Shown: piece by piece, positions 25,253-33,730 of the stretch
Layout of the letters: each line of letters starts with the position of its first letter
How positions within the stretch are numbered: position 1 is the stretch's first letter
NCBI GenBank assembly: GCA_038230655.1
Contig: JBBRMU010000001.1
Span: forward strand, 1 to 64,000
DNA: 64,000 nucleotides
Reading direction: 5' to 3'
Origin: JBBRMU01 sp038230655
Lineage (GTDB): Bacteria; Patescibacteriota; Microgenomatia; UBA1406; GWC2-37-13
The notes under the pieces: model-generated
Told to the model about the DNA's origin: nothing
What the model saw: only the letters and a program-made list of their open reading frames with translations
Databases searched by the model: none
Program-made: the position numbers and the translations under genes

Positions 25253-26119
25253 TTACAAAATAATACTATCATCTTCCATCGAGGCACTATCAGGAAGAAT
25301 GTACACATCTTCGTTATATGCATTTACTCCTACAAACTCCGCATCCCCCTTGAGTATTGCCTCAATTGGAAAGCAACTCTGGCACCCGGTTTGGTGTGGA
25401 CATTTAAATCGTTCAAGCTGCCGGGCTAGCTTCATCTGTTTGGCAATCTCGTGAATCTTTTTTTCACAGTCCTGAAGTTCTGGAAGTTGTTGCTCCACAG
25501 GTGCGTCATTCCTATCAAGATACCAATAACTCGCTTTTACAACATGCCTCTTCTGAGTTCTTTCTGCTAATAAATAGTATATGCTCAGCTGAAGCGACTG
25601 CGGATCTTCATCATTTTTACTAGTTTTGAAGTCTATGATATGGACACAGTCATTATCAGGAAAATACTCTAGCCAGTCAATCTTTCCACATAAAATGATA
25701 TTGTCTTCTTCAGATAGCCAACAGTAGGGTGTCTGCATCTTAATTTTTACTGCTAGATTTTTTAGAGGCCCTGGATTTTTCATAACCCGTAGCAGCATCT
25801 CTTCTCCTCTTTTCTTGTATGCATCTTCCACCTCATCATTCAAAAAACCACCACTTTTACCGTGAATTTTTGGCCAGAGAGAGTTTAACTTTACCACGAG
25901 CGACTCTCGAAATCTAACCTCAGTCGGAAGATTTGAAAGAGATTCAATAACTTCGTGGACAATTTGGCCAAGAGCTAAGGGTGGACTCATCAGCTTCATT
26001 TTATGACCGGTTTCAGGATTTCTGTAGATGTTTTTAAGATAATACGCCCGAGGACATTTCAAGAAGTCACTGATAGTTGTGTGAGAAACCCACACAGCAG
26101 AAAATTTATCTCTTGGCAT
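25253..26119 (-). CDS. PD-(D/E)XK exonuclease with probable iron-sulfur cluster (RecB/Cas4-like)
   Basis: 288 residues of the PDDEXK_1 family. SHTTISDFLKCPRAYYLK near the start has the lone N-terminal Cys; GQIVHEVIES gives the first histidine; GKIDWLEYF and HIIDFKTSK supply the catalytic D and D-x-K; QLSIYYLL is the following helix. The C-terminal CPHQTGCQSC supplies three more Cys, so four Cys could hold a 4Fe-4S cluster as in AddB, Cas4 and RecB-family exonucleases. No cas1/cas2 or CRISPR is present, so a repair or recombination role is more likely. Next on the same strand upstream is a UV-endonuclease gene. Confidence 0.85.
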   Translation of the reverse strand: MPRDKFSAVWVSHTTISDFLKCPRAYYLKNIYRNPETGHKMKLMSPPLALGQIVHEVIESLSNLPTEVRFRESLVVKLNSLWPKIHGKSGGFLNDEVEDAYKKRGEEMLLRVMKNPGPLKNLAVKIKMQTPYCWLSEEDNIILCGKIDWLEYFPDNDCVHIIDFKTSKNDEDPQSLQLSIYYLLAERTQKRHVVKASYWYLDRNDAPVEQQLPELQDCEKKIHEIAKQMKLARQLERFKCPHQTGCQSCFPIEAILKGDAEFVGVNAYNEDVYILPDSASMEDDSIIL

Positions 26120-26258
26120 AATGAACTGTCATTACTAATAGTTTAGCGCGTAGTCATTTTGGCTTGATACTTTTATAATTTAGCGTCTTTTTCTAATCTC
26201 AGTTTACCATATTCTATAAGCTAAATATAGACATAGTTTACGTAGTTGTCAGTCGTTT

Positions 26259-26600
26259 TTATCCAACAATTTTATATTTGCAGTCACAGTGTTTACTCCT
26301 TAAAAGATCCATCTGCTGATGTAAAGTATGTAGGAAAACATCTTGTAATTCACTTCCTGAGGCGAGAGTTTTATCTAAAGGACTTTTATGTGTATATCCC
26401 CTATTTTTCATCTCATCTACTTGTTTTTCATGTCTAATATATAAAGCTTTTAGCTTTCCAATCCAGCGTTTTGTTTCAGGATGGTTAGAGTAACCTTTTT
26501 TGTTTTGAGTAATAACCGTCCAAAGGGCATGTAGTTCACGATGTTCACCTAAAAGATGTTTTCTGCATAATTTTTGCGGTGGAATATCCCAAATTCTCAT
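26259..26600 (-). CDS. Pyrimidine-dimer DNA glycosylase (T4 endonuclease V/DenV-like)
   Basis: 113 residues beginning MRIWDIPPQKLCRKHLLGEH and having RELHALW, NHPETKRW and LYIRHEKQVDEM(K)xRGY, the pattern of the Pyr_excise family. T4 endonuclease V, a relative, uses its N-terminal amine to cleave the glycosyl bond of UV-made pyrimidine dimers and then nicks the backbone. The CDC near the end (HCDCKYK) is common in bacterial members. It lies between the PD-(D/E)XK nuclease and a HAD gene on the same strand. Family call is strong; enzyme specificity in this group is less well tested. Confidence 0.85.
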   Translation of the reverse strand: MRIWDIPPQKLCRKHLLGEHRELHALWTVITQNKKGYSNHPETKRWIGKLKALYIRHEKQVDEMKNRGYTHKSPLDKTLASGSELQDVFLHTLHQQMDLLRSKHCDCKYKIVG

Positions 26601-26614
26601 ATTGATTAACTACA

Positions 26615-27202
26615 TTACGATAATAGTAATTCACTCACCTGCTCGCTGTTTCTAAATAGGAGCGTTTGTAATCCAATACTCTTCGCCGCAACAATATTTT
26701 GATCAGAGTCATCAATAAGTAATACAGATTCAGGTTCAATTTGTAGATCTTTTAAGACATACTCAAATATCTTATTATCAGGTTTTGTCAAACCAATGTC
26801 TGCCGAACAGTATACTTTTTCAAATACTTTATCTAAGTGGAATTTCTGAACTTTTTGACGCATTCCTTCTCTAGATTCATTCGATAAAATCATAACTCTA
26901 ATGCCTTGCTTCTTTACATTTTTCACATAAGTTACTATCTCGTTATGTATATAAATTTTCTGATAATGAAGGGTCATTAATTCTTCTACGGAAGTTTGGT
27001 GCTTGGATCTTTTAACTACTTCTTTAAGGTAATCACGTAAGTCTTTATTACCAACTTTCAAATCATTCCAAAACTCCCAGTACAGATCTAATATCTCTTT
27101 TTGTGAAAGTCCTGTTTTTTGTGAAGTCTCTGGATCTTCAGATAGGATTGGTGAATCACTTCCTAGGACACCACCATAGTCTACTAACACTACTTTTATC
27201 AT
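26615..27202 (-). CDS. HAD-superfamily hydrolase
   Basis: 195 residues from the ATG at 27202. That start is chosen because TATAAT lies 6 nt before it; a longer frame to 27241 would bury the promoter. Motif I VLVDYGGVL keeps the nucleophile Asp but has Gly where many HADs have the second Asp, as in the YihX/GGVL subgroup. A helical cap follows, then motif II ILSNES, Lys motif TKPDNKIF and motif IV LLIDDSDQN. Phosphatase or dehalogenase-type chemistry on a small molecule is expected; substrate unknown. Confidence 0.85.
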   Translation of the reverse strand: MIKVVLVDYGGVLGSDSPILSEDPETSQKTGLSQKEILDLYWEFWNDLKVGNKDLRDYLKEVVKRSKHQTSVEELMTLHYQKIYIHNEIVTYVKNVKKQGIRVMILSNESREGMRQKVQKFHLDKVFEKVYCSADIGLTKPDNKIFEYVLKDLQIEPESVLLIDDSDQNIVAAKSIGLQTLLFRNSEQVSELLLS

Positions 27203-27406
27203 GAATTCATTATAACATTGCAAGAGGCTCGGAGTGCTCAACTCTATAAATTATCACCACCTAAATCCTGATATGGAGATATCCTCGTTAGGAAGTTGTC
27301 GGTTTATTATAGGCCACAAAACACCACCCCAGCCCGCTTCTATAAAATGATAATATACCTAAAGGATCTATAAAGAATGCATTTAGCATATTGGTATAAT
27401 TGTCCC

Positions 27407-28375
27407 ATGGAAAAGCATAAGTGCATTCTCCCTCAGGAGTTCATAGAAAAAATAAAAGGAATTTTTCCTCCAGACATTGTTAAAAGAATTATTGAAGGAT
27501 ATAAGTCAGAGAGGCAAATTTCAGTTAGAGTCAATACTTTAAAAGCAAATGAAAATGATGTTTTAGAGATCTTAAGGAAGGCTGACCTAGAGCCTCAAAT
27601 TGTTACCTGGATGAAAAGTGCCTTTACTCTACCCTACTCTACTTCTCGACAACTAACTGATCTTCAAATATATAAAGATGGTCTTTTTTATATTCAGAGT
27701 TTATCGAGCATGATACCCGCTCTTATTCTAGATCCTAAAGTTGATGAATTGATTTTAGATATGGCTGCCGCACCCGGTAGTAAAACAACTCAGATGGCAG
27801 CCATGATGAAAAACTCAGGAAGAATTATTGCCAACGAGCCAAATCGCTCTCGCTTATTCAAGCTTAAACAGAATTTAGAAACACAAGATGTACAAAACAC
27901 AGAGGTACTATCTCTTGATGGCCAATCTCTCTGGAAAAAATATCCTGAGTATTTTGATAAAGTACTTATTGATGTTCCGTGCAGTGTGGAAGGCACTTTT
28001 GCATGCAGCGATCCTAGGAGTTACTCGTACTGGTCACCAAGAAGAATAAAACAGCTATCCAAAATGCAGAAGTGGCTTCTCCGCTCCGCAGTAAGTTGTA
28101 CTAAACCAGGAGGAACAATCATATACTCTACATGTACGTTATCTCCTGAAGAAAATGAAGAAGTCATTGAATGGCTCCTTGAAAAAGAAAAAACCTCTAT
28201 TATTTTGGCGAATATTGACATTCCCGAGATAGAAATCTTCCCAAGTTTTAAGAGCTATAAGCACAAAACCTTCCACCCTGACCTACAGAAAACTATGCGA
28301 ATACTGCCAAGCCAGGAAATGGAAGGGTTCTTTGTTGCAAAGATTTTGAAAAAAGACTCAAATGTCCTATCTTAA
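27407..28375 (+). CDS. RsmB/NSUN-family RNA m5C methyltransferase
   Basis: 322 residues from the ATG at 27407, which lies 6 nt after TATAAT (27395-27400); an in-frame ATG 30 bases earlier would sit upstream of that promoter. The S-adenosylmethionine domain shows LDMAAAPGSKTTQMA (motif I), DVPCS with one catalytic Cys, and YSTCTLSPEENE with the second. The N-terminal region RQISVRVNTLK is the usual RNA-binding start. It methylates cytosine in rRNA or tRNA; the site cannot be assigned. It is shorter than E. coli RsmB and lacks the NusB-like N-terminus, as in RsmF-like or archaeal forms. Confidence 0.88.
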   Translation: MEKHKCILPQEFIEKIKGIFPPDIVKRIIEGYKSERQISVRVNTLKANENDVLEILRKADLEPQIVTWMKSAFTLPYSTSRQLTDLQIYKDGLFYIQSLSSMIPALILDPKVDELILDMAAAPGSKTTQMAAMMKNSGRIIANEPNRSRLFKLKQNLETQDVQNTEVLSLDGQSLWKKYPEYFDKVLIDVPCSVEGTFACSDPRSYSYWSPRRIKQLSKMQKWLLRSAVSCTKPGGTIIYSTCTLSPEENEEVIEWLLEKEKTSIILANIDIPEIEIFPSFKSYKHKTFHPDLQKTMRILPSQEMEGFFVAKILKKDSNVLS

Positions 28376-28399
28376 GGCTCATTCAGACAATCAAGATAC

Positions 28400-29014
28400 T
28401 TAAAAACCCAACTTTTCTTTCACAAAGATTACTTTAACTCTCTCCGGATTAATTTCGCGATTAATTATGAGTACTTTACTGACATAACTACCTGAAGAGA
28501 TATTATATGCCTTGTTCAATCTTACACTTTCAAGTGGCAAAACATAGTCATATATCCGTTTCATGGCATCATCCATATTTTTTACGATTTTCTGAGATCC
28601 AATAACAAGGATTACATGAGCCGATCCATAAGCATAAGCCGGTAATTGGCTTCCTGTGTTGGAAGCGATAATAACTTTTCCATCCTCTGTTACAGCGTGA
28701 ACACTTCCGACACTCCACTCTGGCGCTGAACCCAACTTCTGCATCTCCATTCCGTGAGTGTTCCTATCCATTTTACTCAACTCATTTTTAACAGCTTTAT
28801 ACTTTTCATTACTTATTATCTCTTCAGATACTCCAATAGTGTCTAAAGTCACCGAACTCATATTCATAACCTCTGCTCCTTCAGGTAACATCTCAAATAC
28901 TTTTTTCTTCGCTTCTACGCCATTCTCCACTACCATCGCTTCAACTCCATTTTTCTTAAGTGCTTCTACTGTTTTAGAAATGGACGCTTCTTCTGCTAAG
29001 TTATCCCAATTCAT
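28400..29014 (-). CDS. LUD-domain protein (LutC/YkgG-like)
   Basis: 204 residues. Typical LUD phrases: MNMSSVTLDTIGVSEEI, SVGSVHAVTEDGKVIIASNTGS and VIGSQKIVKNMDDAMKRI. In LutABC the LutC-like subunit takes part in lactate oxidation, but lone LUD proteins like this are of unknown function. It is the last gene of a MarR-led unit: its ATG overlaps the stop of a 53-codon gene (ATGA) and a ribosome site AGAAAGGAAG is present. No LutA or LutB genes are nearby. Confidence 0.82.
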   Translation of the reverse strand: MNWDNLAEEASISKTVEALKKNGVEAMVVENGVEAKKKVFEMLPEGAEVMNMSSVTLDTIGVSEEIISNEKYKAVKNELSKMDRNTHGMEMQKLGSAPEWSVGSVHAVTEDGKVIIASNTGSQLPAYAYGSAHVILVIGSQKIVKNMDDAMKRIYDYVLPLESVRLNKAYNISSGSYVSKVLIINREINPERVKVIFVKEKLGF

Positions 29015-29172
29015 ACTCTTCCTTTCTCCAGTTTTTGAGACTGAAAATTAATAAATACACTCTTTATCTGAGAGTTTAGTGTGGCACTTGGGCGCACATT
29101 GACTCCAGTTTCATAAAAAAACTTTCGCAGTTTTTCATAATTTTGTTTATTTTTAATATGTTTTACTTCCAT
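29011..29172 (-). CDS. 53-residue basic protein between marR-type and LUD genes
   Basis: ATG at 29172 begins two bases after the MarR stop and runs 53 codons (MEVKHIKNKQNYEKLRKFFY and onward), ending in TGA that overlaps the LUD start as ATGA. The protein is basic, with FFYETGVNVRPSATLNSQI in the middle, no Cys and no membrane segment. The tight junctions on both sides are good evidence that it is translated. It resembles no family I can name; the KFFYETG phrase loosely recalls acetyltransferase N-termini, too weak to use. Confidence 0.6.
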   Translation of the reverse strand: MEVKHIKNKQNYEKLRKFFYETGVNVRPSATLNSQIKSVFINFQSQKLEKGRV

Positions 29173-29174
29173 AA

Positions 29175-29630
29175 TTATTTGCAACTTATAAATGGGTCCT
29201 TATTCTTGTTGGTACAGATTACCTTCAGTAATTTATGAAGCCCCTCAACTAGAACCTGACGCTCTCTTTCATCTAGTGTTTCATAAACTTTGGCATTTGT
29301 ATCATCGAGAATTTTAAACGCTTTTTGTAAATACTCTTCTCCTTTTTTAGTTAATTTAAGGATATTCTGGCGACGGTTTTGTTCATTTTCTTCTCTGCTA
29401 ACAAACTTTTCGCTAACTAAAATTTCGATCTGTCTACTCACTGCAGCTTCAGTCATATCCCAGTAATCGGCAATATCTTTTTGAGAGACTGCATCACTAT
29501 CGAGCGCCATAAGTATCCTGAACTGAGAAAATGTAATTTTCAGATGTTCCTCTAATACTCTATCTGCGACTTTATCCATTAAAAAAACTACTTTGTGAAG
29601 ATTGTAGGTGATATCGCGGCTTGTTGACAT
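29175..29630 (-). CDS. MarR-family transcription regulator
   Basis: 151 residues with the winged-helix order of MarR: LKITFSQFRILMAL, QKDIADYWDMTEAAVSRQIEIL (recognition helix), FVSREENEQNRRQNILKLTKKGEEYL (wing), then a dimerising helix. It should bind palindromic DNA as a dimer, usually as a ligand-released repressor. Two palindromes lie right upstream (29641-29669) over its own promoter and between it and the divergent hydrolase, so it probably controls itself, the 53-codon and LUD genes and perhaps the hydrolase. Confidence 0.9.
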   Translation of the reverse strand: MSTSRDITYNLHKVVFLMDKVADRVLEEHLKITFSQFRILMALDSDAVSQKDIADYWDMTEAAVSRQIEILVSEKFVSREENEQNRRQNILKLTKKGEEYLQKAFKILDDTNAKVYETLDERERQVLVEGLHKLLKVICTNKNKDPFISCK

Positions 29631-29640
29631 ACATATATGT

Positions 29641-29669
29641 TAACATGTTAAGTATTGACTTGTCAAGTA
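29641..29669. promoter_or_regulatory. Probable MarR operators in the divergent promoter
   Basis: TTAACATGTTAA (29641-29652) is a perfect 12-bp palindrome and ACTTGTCAAGT (29659-29669) a second one, 6 bp apart. On the minus strand TTGACA (29666-29661) lies within the second palindrome as a -35 for the MarR gene, so binding would block transcription. Confidence 0.65.
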
Positions 29670-29716
29670 TGATATTTTCCTAGAATTCAGCTATTATTAA
29701 ATATATATAGAATATT

Positions 29717-30559
29717 ATGAGAATTTTTAAAGATACCTTTCAAAAATCAGTTCAAAGTCATGATGGATACTTAATCCGGTATGATGTGAGTTACGTGAGT
29801 CATAGAGATAAAGTGCTGTTTTTTGTTCACGGGCTTGGTGGAGACTTAACTGCCTGGGACAAAGATCGACTTATCATGAAGGAGTTGGGATACTCAACAA
29901 TTGCCATGGACCTGCGCGGCCACGGCTTTTCTGATAGACCTGTTGACGAGGCCGCTTACTCATTGGATAATCTGGCTTTAGATATTCTTGACATAGTCAA
30001 AGCTGAACATATTCACTCCTTTATTCTGGTTGGTCACTGCTTTGGAGGAATGGTGGCAACAGTTTTTGCTGCGAAGTTTTCGAGACTCTTAAAAGCTCTC
30101 ATTATTATTGATATTGGATACAAACCGCCATTTACTTCAACAAATCGAGTTGCTATCTCTCTCATAATGGCTCTACTCAAATTGCTTGCTGCATGTTTCC
30201 CCGATAAATATATTCATCAACATCAGGATTTTTCAAAGTCTCATTATGCTAACGAATGGGAGGTTAAGGACCTTGTTCAGAATATTGTCCACACATCTTT
30301 TCATAGTTATCTCGAGATATTTCATGATGCTCTTGTTGTTGATAATGAACATTTACTCAAAAAAATTACTGCACCAACCTTAATAATTACTGGTGATGAA
30401 GATAAGATTATTCCACCAAAAATTGCAAAAGAAATTCATCACCGGATTAAGCACTCCTCGATCGAGTTTATTCCTCACGCCAATCATATACTTGTATTAA
30501 ATAATCCCTCCGAGTTGTGTGTCACCATGCATCTATTTCTGAAGAAATTGAAGATTTAA
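29717..30559 (+). CDS. Alpha/beta hydrolase with a Cys at the nucleophile position
   Basis: 280 residues with the full fold signature: oxyanion HGLGG (about 38), DLRGHGFSDRP (about 72-82), nucleophile elbow GHCFGG (about 115), acid in TGDEDKIIPP (about 231) and catalytic His in ANHIL (about 261). The elbow has Cys instead of the usual Ser, as in dienelactone hydrolases. It acts in the cytoplasm on an ester-like or related substrate that cannot be named. Transcribed away from the MarR gene across shared operators, which suggests it belongs to the regulon. Confidence 0.87.
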   Translation: MRIFKDTFQKSVQSHDGYLIRYDVSYVSHRDKVLFFVHGLGGDLTAWDKDRLIMKELGYSTIAMDLRGHGFSDRPVDEAAYSLDNLALDILDIVKAEHIHSFILVGHCFGGMVATVFAAKFSRLLKALIIIDIGYKPPFTSTNRVAISLIMALLKLLAACFPDKYIHQHQDFSKSHYANEWEVKDLVQNIVHTSFHSYLEIFHDALVVDNEHLLKKITAPTLIITGDEDKIIPPKIAKEIHHRIKHSSIEFIPHANHILVLNNPSELCVTMHLFLKKLKI

Positions 30560-30565
30560 GAGAAC

Positions 30566-32149
30566 TTAACTTTTACCATGCATCTCTTCAGAGATAACTT
30601 TCCTAACTCTTGTAGCCTCTTGCCTGAATTGAGATGCAGATTGATAATCTCCTTTTTTTTCATGTGCAGCAGCAAGTCGGTCCATATATGTTGGCAACAC
30701 CATTGACGCAATGTAAGAGTTAAAGCTTGCCTTCTGAGAAGAACCAGAAACTTTCTGCCAAATTTTTTCTTGAGTTTTATCTGGTTCACCTGCCCAAGAT
30801 AAGCCATCTTGAGGACTAGGTATTGCAGCCATGACATGTCCTTGTCCAAGACCTTTCTCCGTCATAAATTTCTTGATGAGCTCAGAAGCTCTTACTTGAT
30901 CTGAGCCTGCAATATAAAAAACCATATTGTCTGTCCTTTTATCCATTCCTAAAGCACCTGCTGATTTTCCACTAAAATCTATGCCTTCATCGTACAGAAT
31001 ACTTGCCAAATCTACAAAATGTTTTTGAACTGCCGGGGCATCTTTAGGGTCTAATGTTAGATAGGCTCTTACTTCAGGTTCACCTGAATGTTTCCAATGT
31101 GTTTTTGACTTATTAAAGTAATACATAAACTCTTTTGTATGGATACTACCCCCAAAATGAAAACCATCTGTACCGGCCGGTCTATCAACAGCGTATGTCA
31201 GGTGTGGTTTATGATCTTTTTTTCTTTTTTCCTCGAGCTGATTTAGATAACTTACGTAATCAGAGGAACCTTTATTATTCAGTTCATACAAAGCATCACT
31301 ACGTTGTTTGGAAGGGGGTTCTTTACTAAGTCGTTCAACTAATTGAGTATAGACTTTTACTCCTACCCTACCAGCTAAAGTGGGCTCATCGTCCTCACCA
31401 AACATATTGCCGCCCATTGGTGGAAAAAAGTTCTCTGGTTTCTTTGGTCTGTCGGTATCAATTGAGAGTTTTGCTGCTATCTCTTCAAATAAAACCTGCT
31501 GTTGTCTCTCCTTTGATCCCGATAAATGTGCGAGAGTTGTTCTGGCAGTATCAGGCGTTGCTGGAGGAATAGCTTTAACAGAAGGCTCCTCTTGCTGAAG
31601 TTGAGTATCCTGATTATTACGAGCACTGCTTTCTTGGTTGCCTTTCTGGTTTTCAATAATGCTTACTACTCCTGTATACGCACCATTGCCTCCGATTCGA
31701 GGAATAACCGTTGCTTTGTGATCATTATACTCAGAATGAAGTCGACTTGTCAGTCTAGCGTCATAAAGATTTGCATTAAGACCCATTACTTTTCCATTAT
31801 TCATGAGCCACTCGGGCTGACCATCTTTTCCAATTTTTACAAACATCACTAACTCTTCATTTATTTGCTTGTTGTACTCAGATATATATGTCACTGCAAA
31901 TCTTTTTTCCTGATAATCTCTAGTGTCTATAACCAATTCTTCAAGCTCAGTCTCATTTGCTGCATCTCCCTGTCTAGACTTCATTTCAATATCTCTTACT
32001 TCTTGAACCCTCGTGCGACTATAGGGCTCGCCATTTTTAGGTCTCAGATCATTGGCAATTCTTTCCGATCTTTCAATCCTTACCATTGCCTGATTAAAGG
32101 GGACCGCTTCTAGCTGTTTTGGAGGTAGGGTTGTTTTTTCTTCAGACAT
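30566..32149 (-). CDS. Large protein with a possible HopA1/lanthipeptide-cyclase-associated domain
   Basis: 527 residues. The N-terminal 200 are charged, ending in a Gln/Ser/Pro-rich linker. From about 330 the order VRAYLTLDPKDAPAVQKHFV, then RTDNMVFYI, a helix, GLSWAGEPD and SFNSYIASM follows the pattern I know from HopA1-type domains (type III effectors and the region next to lanthipeptide synthetase kinases). HFGGSIHTKEF precedes it. The match is by eye only. If right, it would bind nucleotide-related or phosphate ligands; function unknown. It lies 8 bases upstream of trpS on the same strand order (trpS first), and convergent with the hydrolase. Confidence 0.45.
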   Translation of the reverse strand: MSEEKTTLPPKQLEAVPFNQAMVRIERSERIANDLRPKNGEPYSRTRVQEVRDIEMKSRQGDAANETELEELVIDTRDYQEKRFAVTYISEYNKQINEELVMFVKIGKDGQPEWLMNNGKVMGLNANLYDARLTSRLHSEYNDHKATVIPRIGGNGAYTGVVSIIENQKGNQESSARNNQDTQLQQEEPSVKAIPPATPDTARTTLAHLSGSKERQQQVLFEEIAAKLSIDTDRPKKPENFFPPMGGNMFGEDDEPTLAGRVGVKVYTQLVERLSKEPPSKQRSDALYELNNKGSSDYVSYLNQLEEKRKKDHKPHLTYAVDRPAGTDGFHFGGSIHTKEFMYYFNKSKTHWKHSGEPEVRAYLTLDPKDAPAVQKHFVDLASILYDEGIDFSGKSAGALGMDKRTDNMVFYIAGSDQVRASELIKKFMTEKGLGQGHVMAAIPSPQDGLSWAGEPDKTQEKIWQKVSGSSQKASFNSYIASMVLPTYMDRLAAAHEKKGDYQSASQFRQEATRVRKVISEEMHGKS

Positions 32150-32157
32150 AATTGATT

Positions 32158-33132
32158 TTAATCCAATCCCATCTTTTCTTTGACATCTTTTACTGTTTTC
32201 GAAGCAATCTGCCGCGCTTTCTCAGCTCCATCTTCTACAACATCTTCAATGTACTTTGGATTTGCCTCAAGCTCTTTTCTTCTTTCCTGAATTGGTTTAA
32301 CCTCATCATATATAGCCTCTGCAACTGCGTCTTTTATCTCAACAAACTTCAGAGACCCAGCTTCAAAATGTTGTTTATAAACAGCTCCTTTATCTGGAAG
32401 GAATAACTCTGCAAAAGCAAAAAGTGCTTTTACCCCATTGTTCATATCTCCTCCAGAAGTTGTTGCTGTCGGAATTGTGCGAATTTTTTTTCTTATTTCT
32501 TCTAATGGATCAGTTAGATTAATGTAACTGCCTTCTACAGACTTTGCCATCTTCCCCTCCCCTTTTAGCGAGGGTATATACTCACCTTTTGATATATATC
32601 TTATTGGCTCTGGAAAATCAGTCCCATATTCCTGGTTCATTTTACGGGCAATTTCTCTTGCAGTTTCAAGATGGGGCTCCTGATCAATCCCAACTGGTAC
32701 TAACCCAGCTCTATAAACAAGTATGTCTGCGGCCATCAGAACTGGATAATTTAGCAGAGCCATCGTGACATTTTGAGGGTGTTGCTTAACTTTTTCTTTA
32801 AATGTCGGTAGATGTTGCATTTGAGCTACTGTAACTATAGAAGAGAGATAAAATGCCAGCTCAAGATGTTCATTTACTTCGGACTGAACAAATATAATAG
32901 ATTTTTCCGGATCTAGACCTGCTGCCAAATAGTCAGTAATAACCTCTCGCCTGTTAACCCGTAATTCTTCAACTTTATAGGGAGTAGTGAGTGTGTGCAC
33001 ATCTGCAACCATGTACAGTGTTTCATAGTCAAGATCACTTTGAAGCTCTAACATGCCTTTTACTGCTCCAAGATAGTTCCCTAGATGAAGTCTCCCTGTC
33101 GCCCTAATACCGGATAAAACTCTCTTTCTCAT
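32158..33132 (-). CDS. trpS: Tryptophanyl-tRNA synthetase
   Basis: 324 residues, normal for the compact bacterial class I enzyme. HIGH-type motif is RLHLGNY (about 14-20) and KMSKS-type motif is KMAKS (about 196-200). SGIRATGRLHLGN, YMVADVHTLT, and the GIDQEPH and PVLMAADILVYRA phrases define TrpRS and bind ATP and tryptophan. It charges tRNA-Trp with tryptophan in the cytoplasm. TATAAT lies 8 nt before the ATG, and the 527-codon gene follows 8 bases after its stop. Confidence 0.96.
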   Translation of the reverse strand: MRKRVLSGIRATGRLHLGNYLGAVKGMLELQSDLDYETLYMVADVHTLTTPYKVEELRVNRREVITDYLAAGLDPEKSIIFVQSEVNEHLELAFYLSSIVTVAQMQHLPTFKEKVKQHPQNVTMALLNYPVLMAADILVYRAGLVPVGIDQEPHLETAREIARKMNQEYGTDFPEPIRYISKGEYIPSLKGEGKMAKSVEGSYINLTDPLEEIRKKIRTIPTATTSGGDMNNGVKALFAFAELFLPDKGAVYKQHFEAGSLKFVEIKDAVAEAIYDEVKPIQERRKELEANPKYIEDVVEDGAEKARQIASKTVKDVKEKMGLD

Positions 33133-33262
33133 ATAGAATCATTATACCAAAAATTGTGAGTTATTTTTTCTTGCCATTTTGGCTGCCTATCTAAACACTA
33201 AACACCTTTCTGGTTAAAGTTATTTATGAGTCTAGGCAATAAAAAATAAGATATACTGGTAT

Positions 33263-33670
33263 ATGGCTGGCTACTCTACAACCCCTCTCGTTCAAAAACT
33301 TGGAATAAAAGAAGGCATGCAGCTTGTTCTGATAAATGCGCCACCTGAATTCCTTACAACCCTTGGAAAGCTGCCCCTTAGTGTTTCTATACTCACAACT
33401 ATTCATAAAGAAGCCGAGTATATCCATTTCTTCACAACAAGCAGAGCAGAACTTGAAGAAAGCTTTTTTAGATATAAAAGTCAACTGGAGCATGAGGGGG
33501 TATTTTGGATATCGTGGCCAAAAGGGAGTTCAGGTCTTCAAACTGACCTAAATGAGAATGTAATTCGTAAAGTTGGTTTAGAAAATGGCCTGGTAGATAT
33601 TAAAGTCTGTTCTATAAACGATATCTGGTCTGGGCTCAAATTCGTATATCGTATAAAAGACAGAATATAA
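33263..33670 (+). CDS. DUF3052-family small protein
   Basis: 135 residues matching the DUF3052 pattern end to end: MAGYSTTPLVQKLGIKEGM, VLINAPPEFL, FTTSRAELEESF, GVFWISWPKGSSG, TDLNENVIR and the closing GLVDIKVCSINDIWSGLKFV. Family members are small cytoplasmic proteins of unknown function found in many bacteria. TATACT lies 5 nt before the ATG with no ribosome site. It is transcribed alone, divergent from trpS. Confidence 0.8.
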   Translation: MAGYSTTPLVQKLGIKEGMQLVLINAPPEFLTTLGKLPLSVSILTTIHKEAEYIHFFTTSRAELEESFFRYKSQLEHEGVFWISWPKGSSGLQTDLNENVIRKVGLENGLVDIKVCSINDIWSGLKFVYRIKDRI

Positions 33671-33730
33671 GGCGCATATTATCTTCTAGTATATTGAATT
33701 CTGCTTATTTTATGGTATAATTCTCTCTTG

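Noticed and set aside
25253..26119. Cas4 of a CRISPR system
   Set aside because: Fold and Cys pattern fit Cas4-like nucleases, but there is no CRISPR array and no cas1 or cas2 gene in the window.
26615..27241. Longer HAD frame starting at 27241
   Set aside because: TATAAT at 27214-27209 lies inside that extension and 6 nt before the ATG at 27202, and the HAD motif I begins right after the later start.
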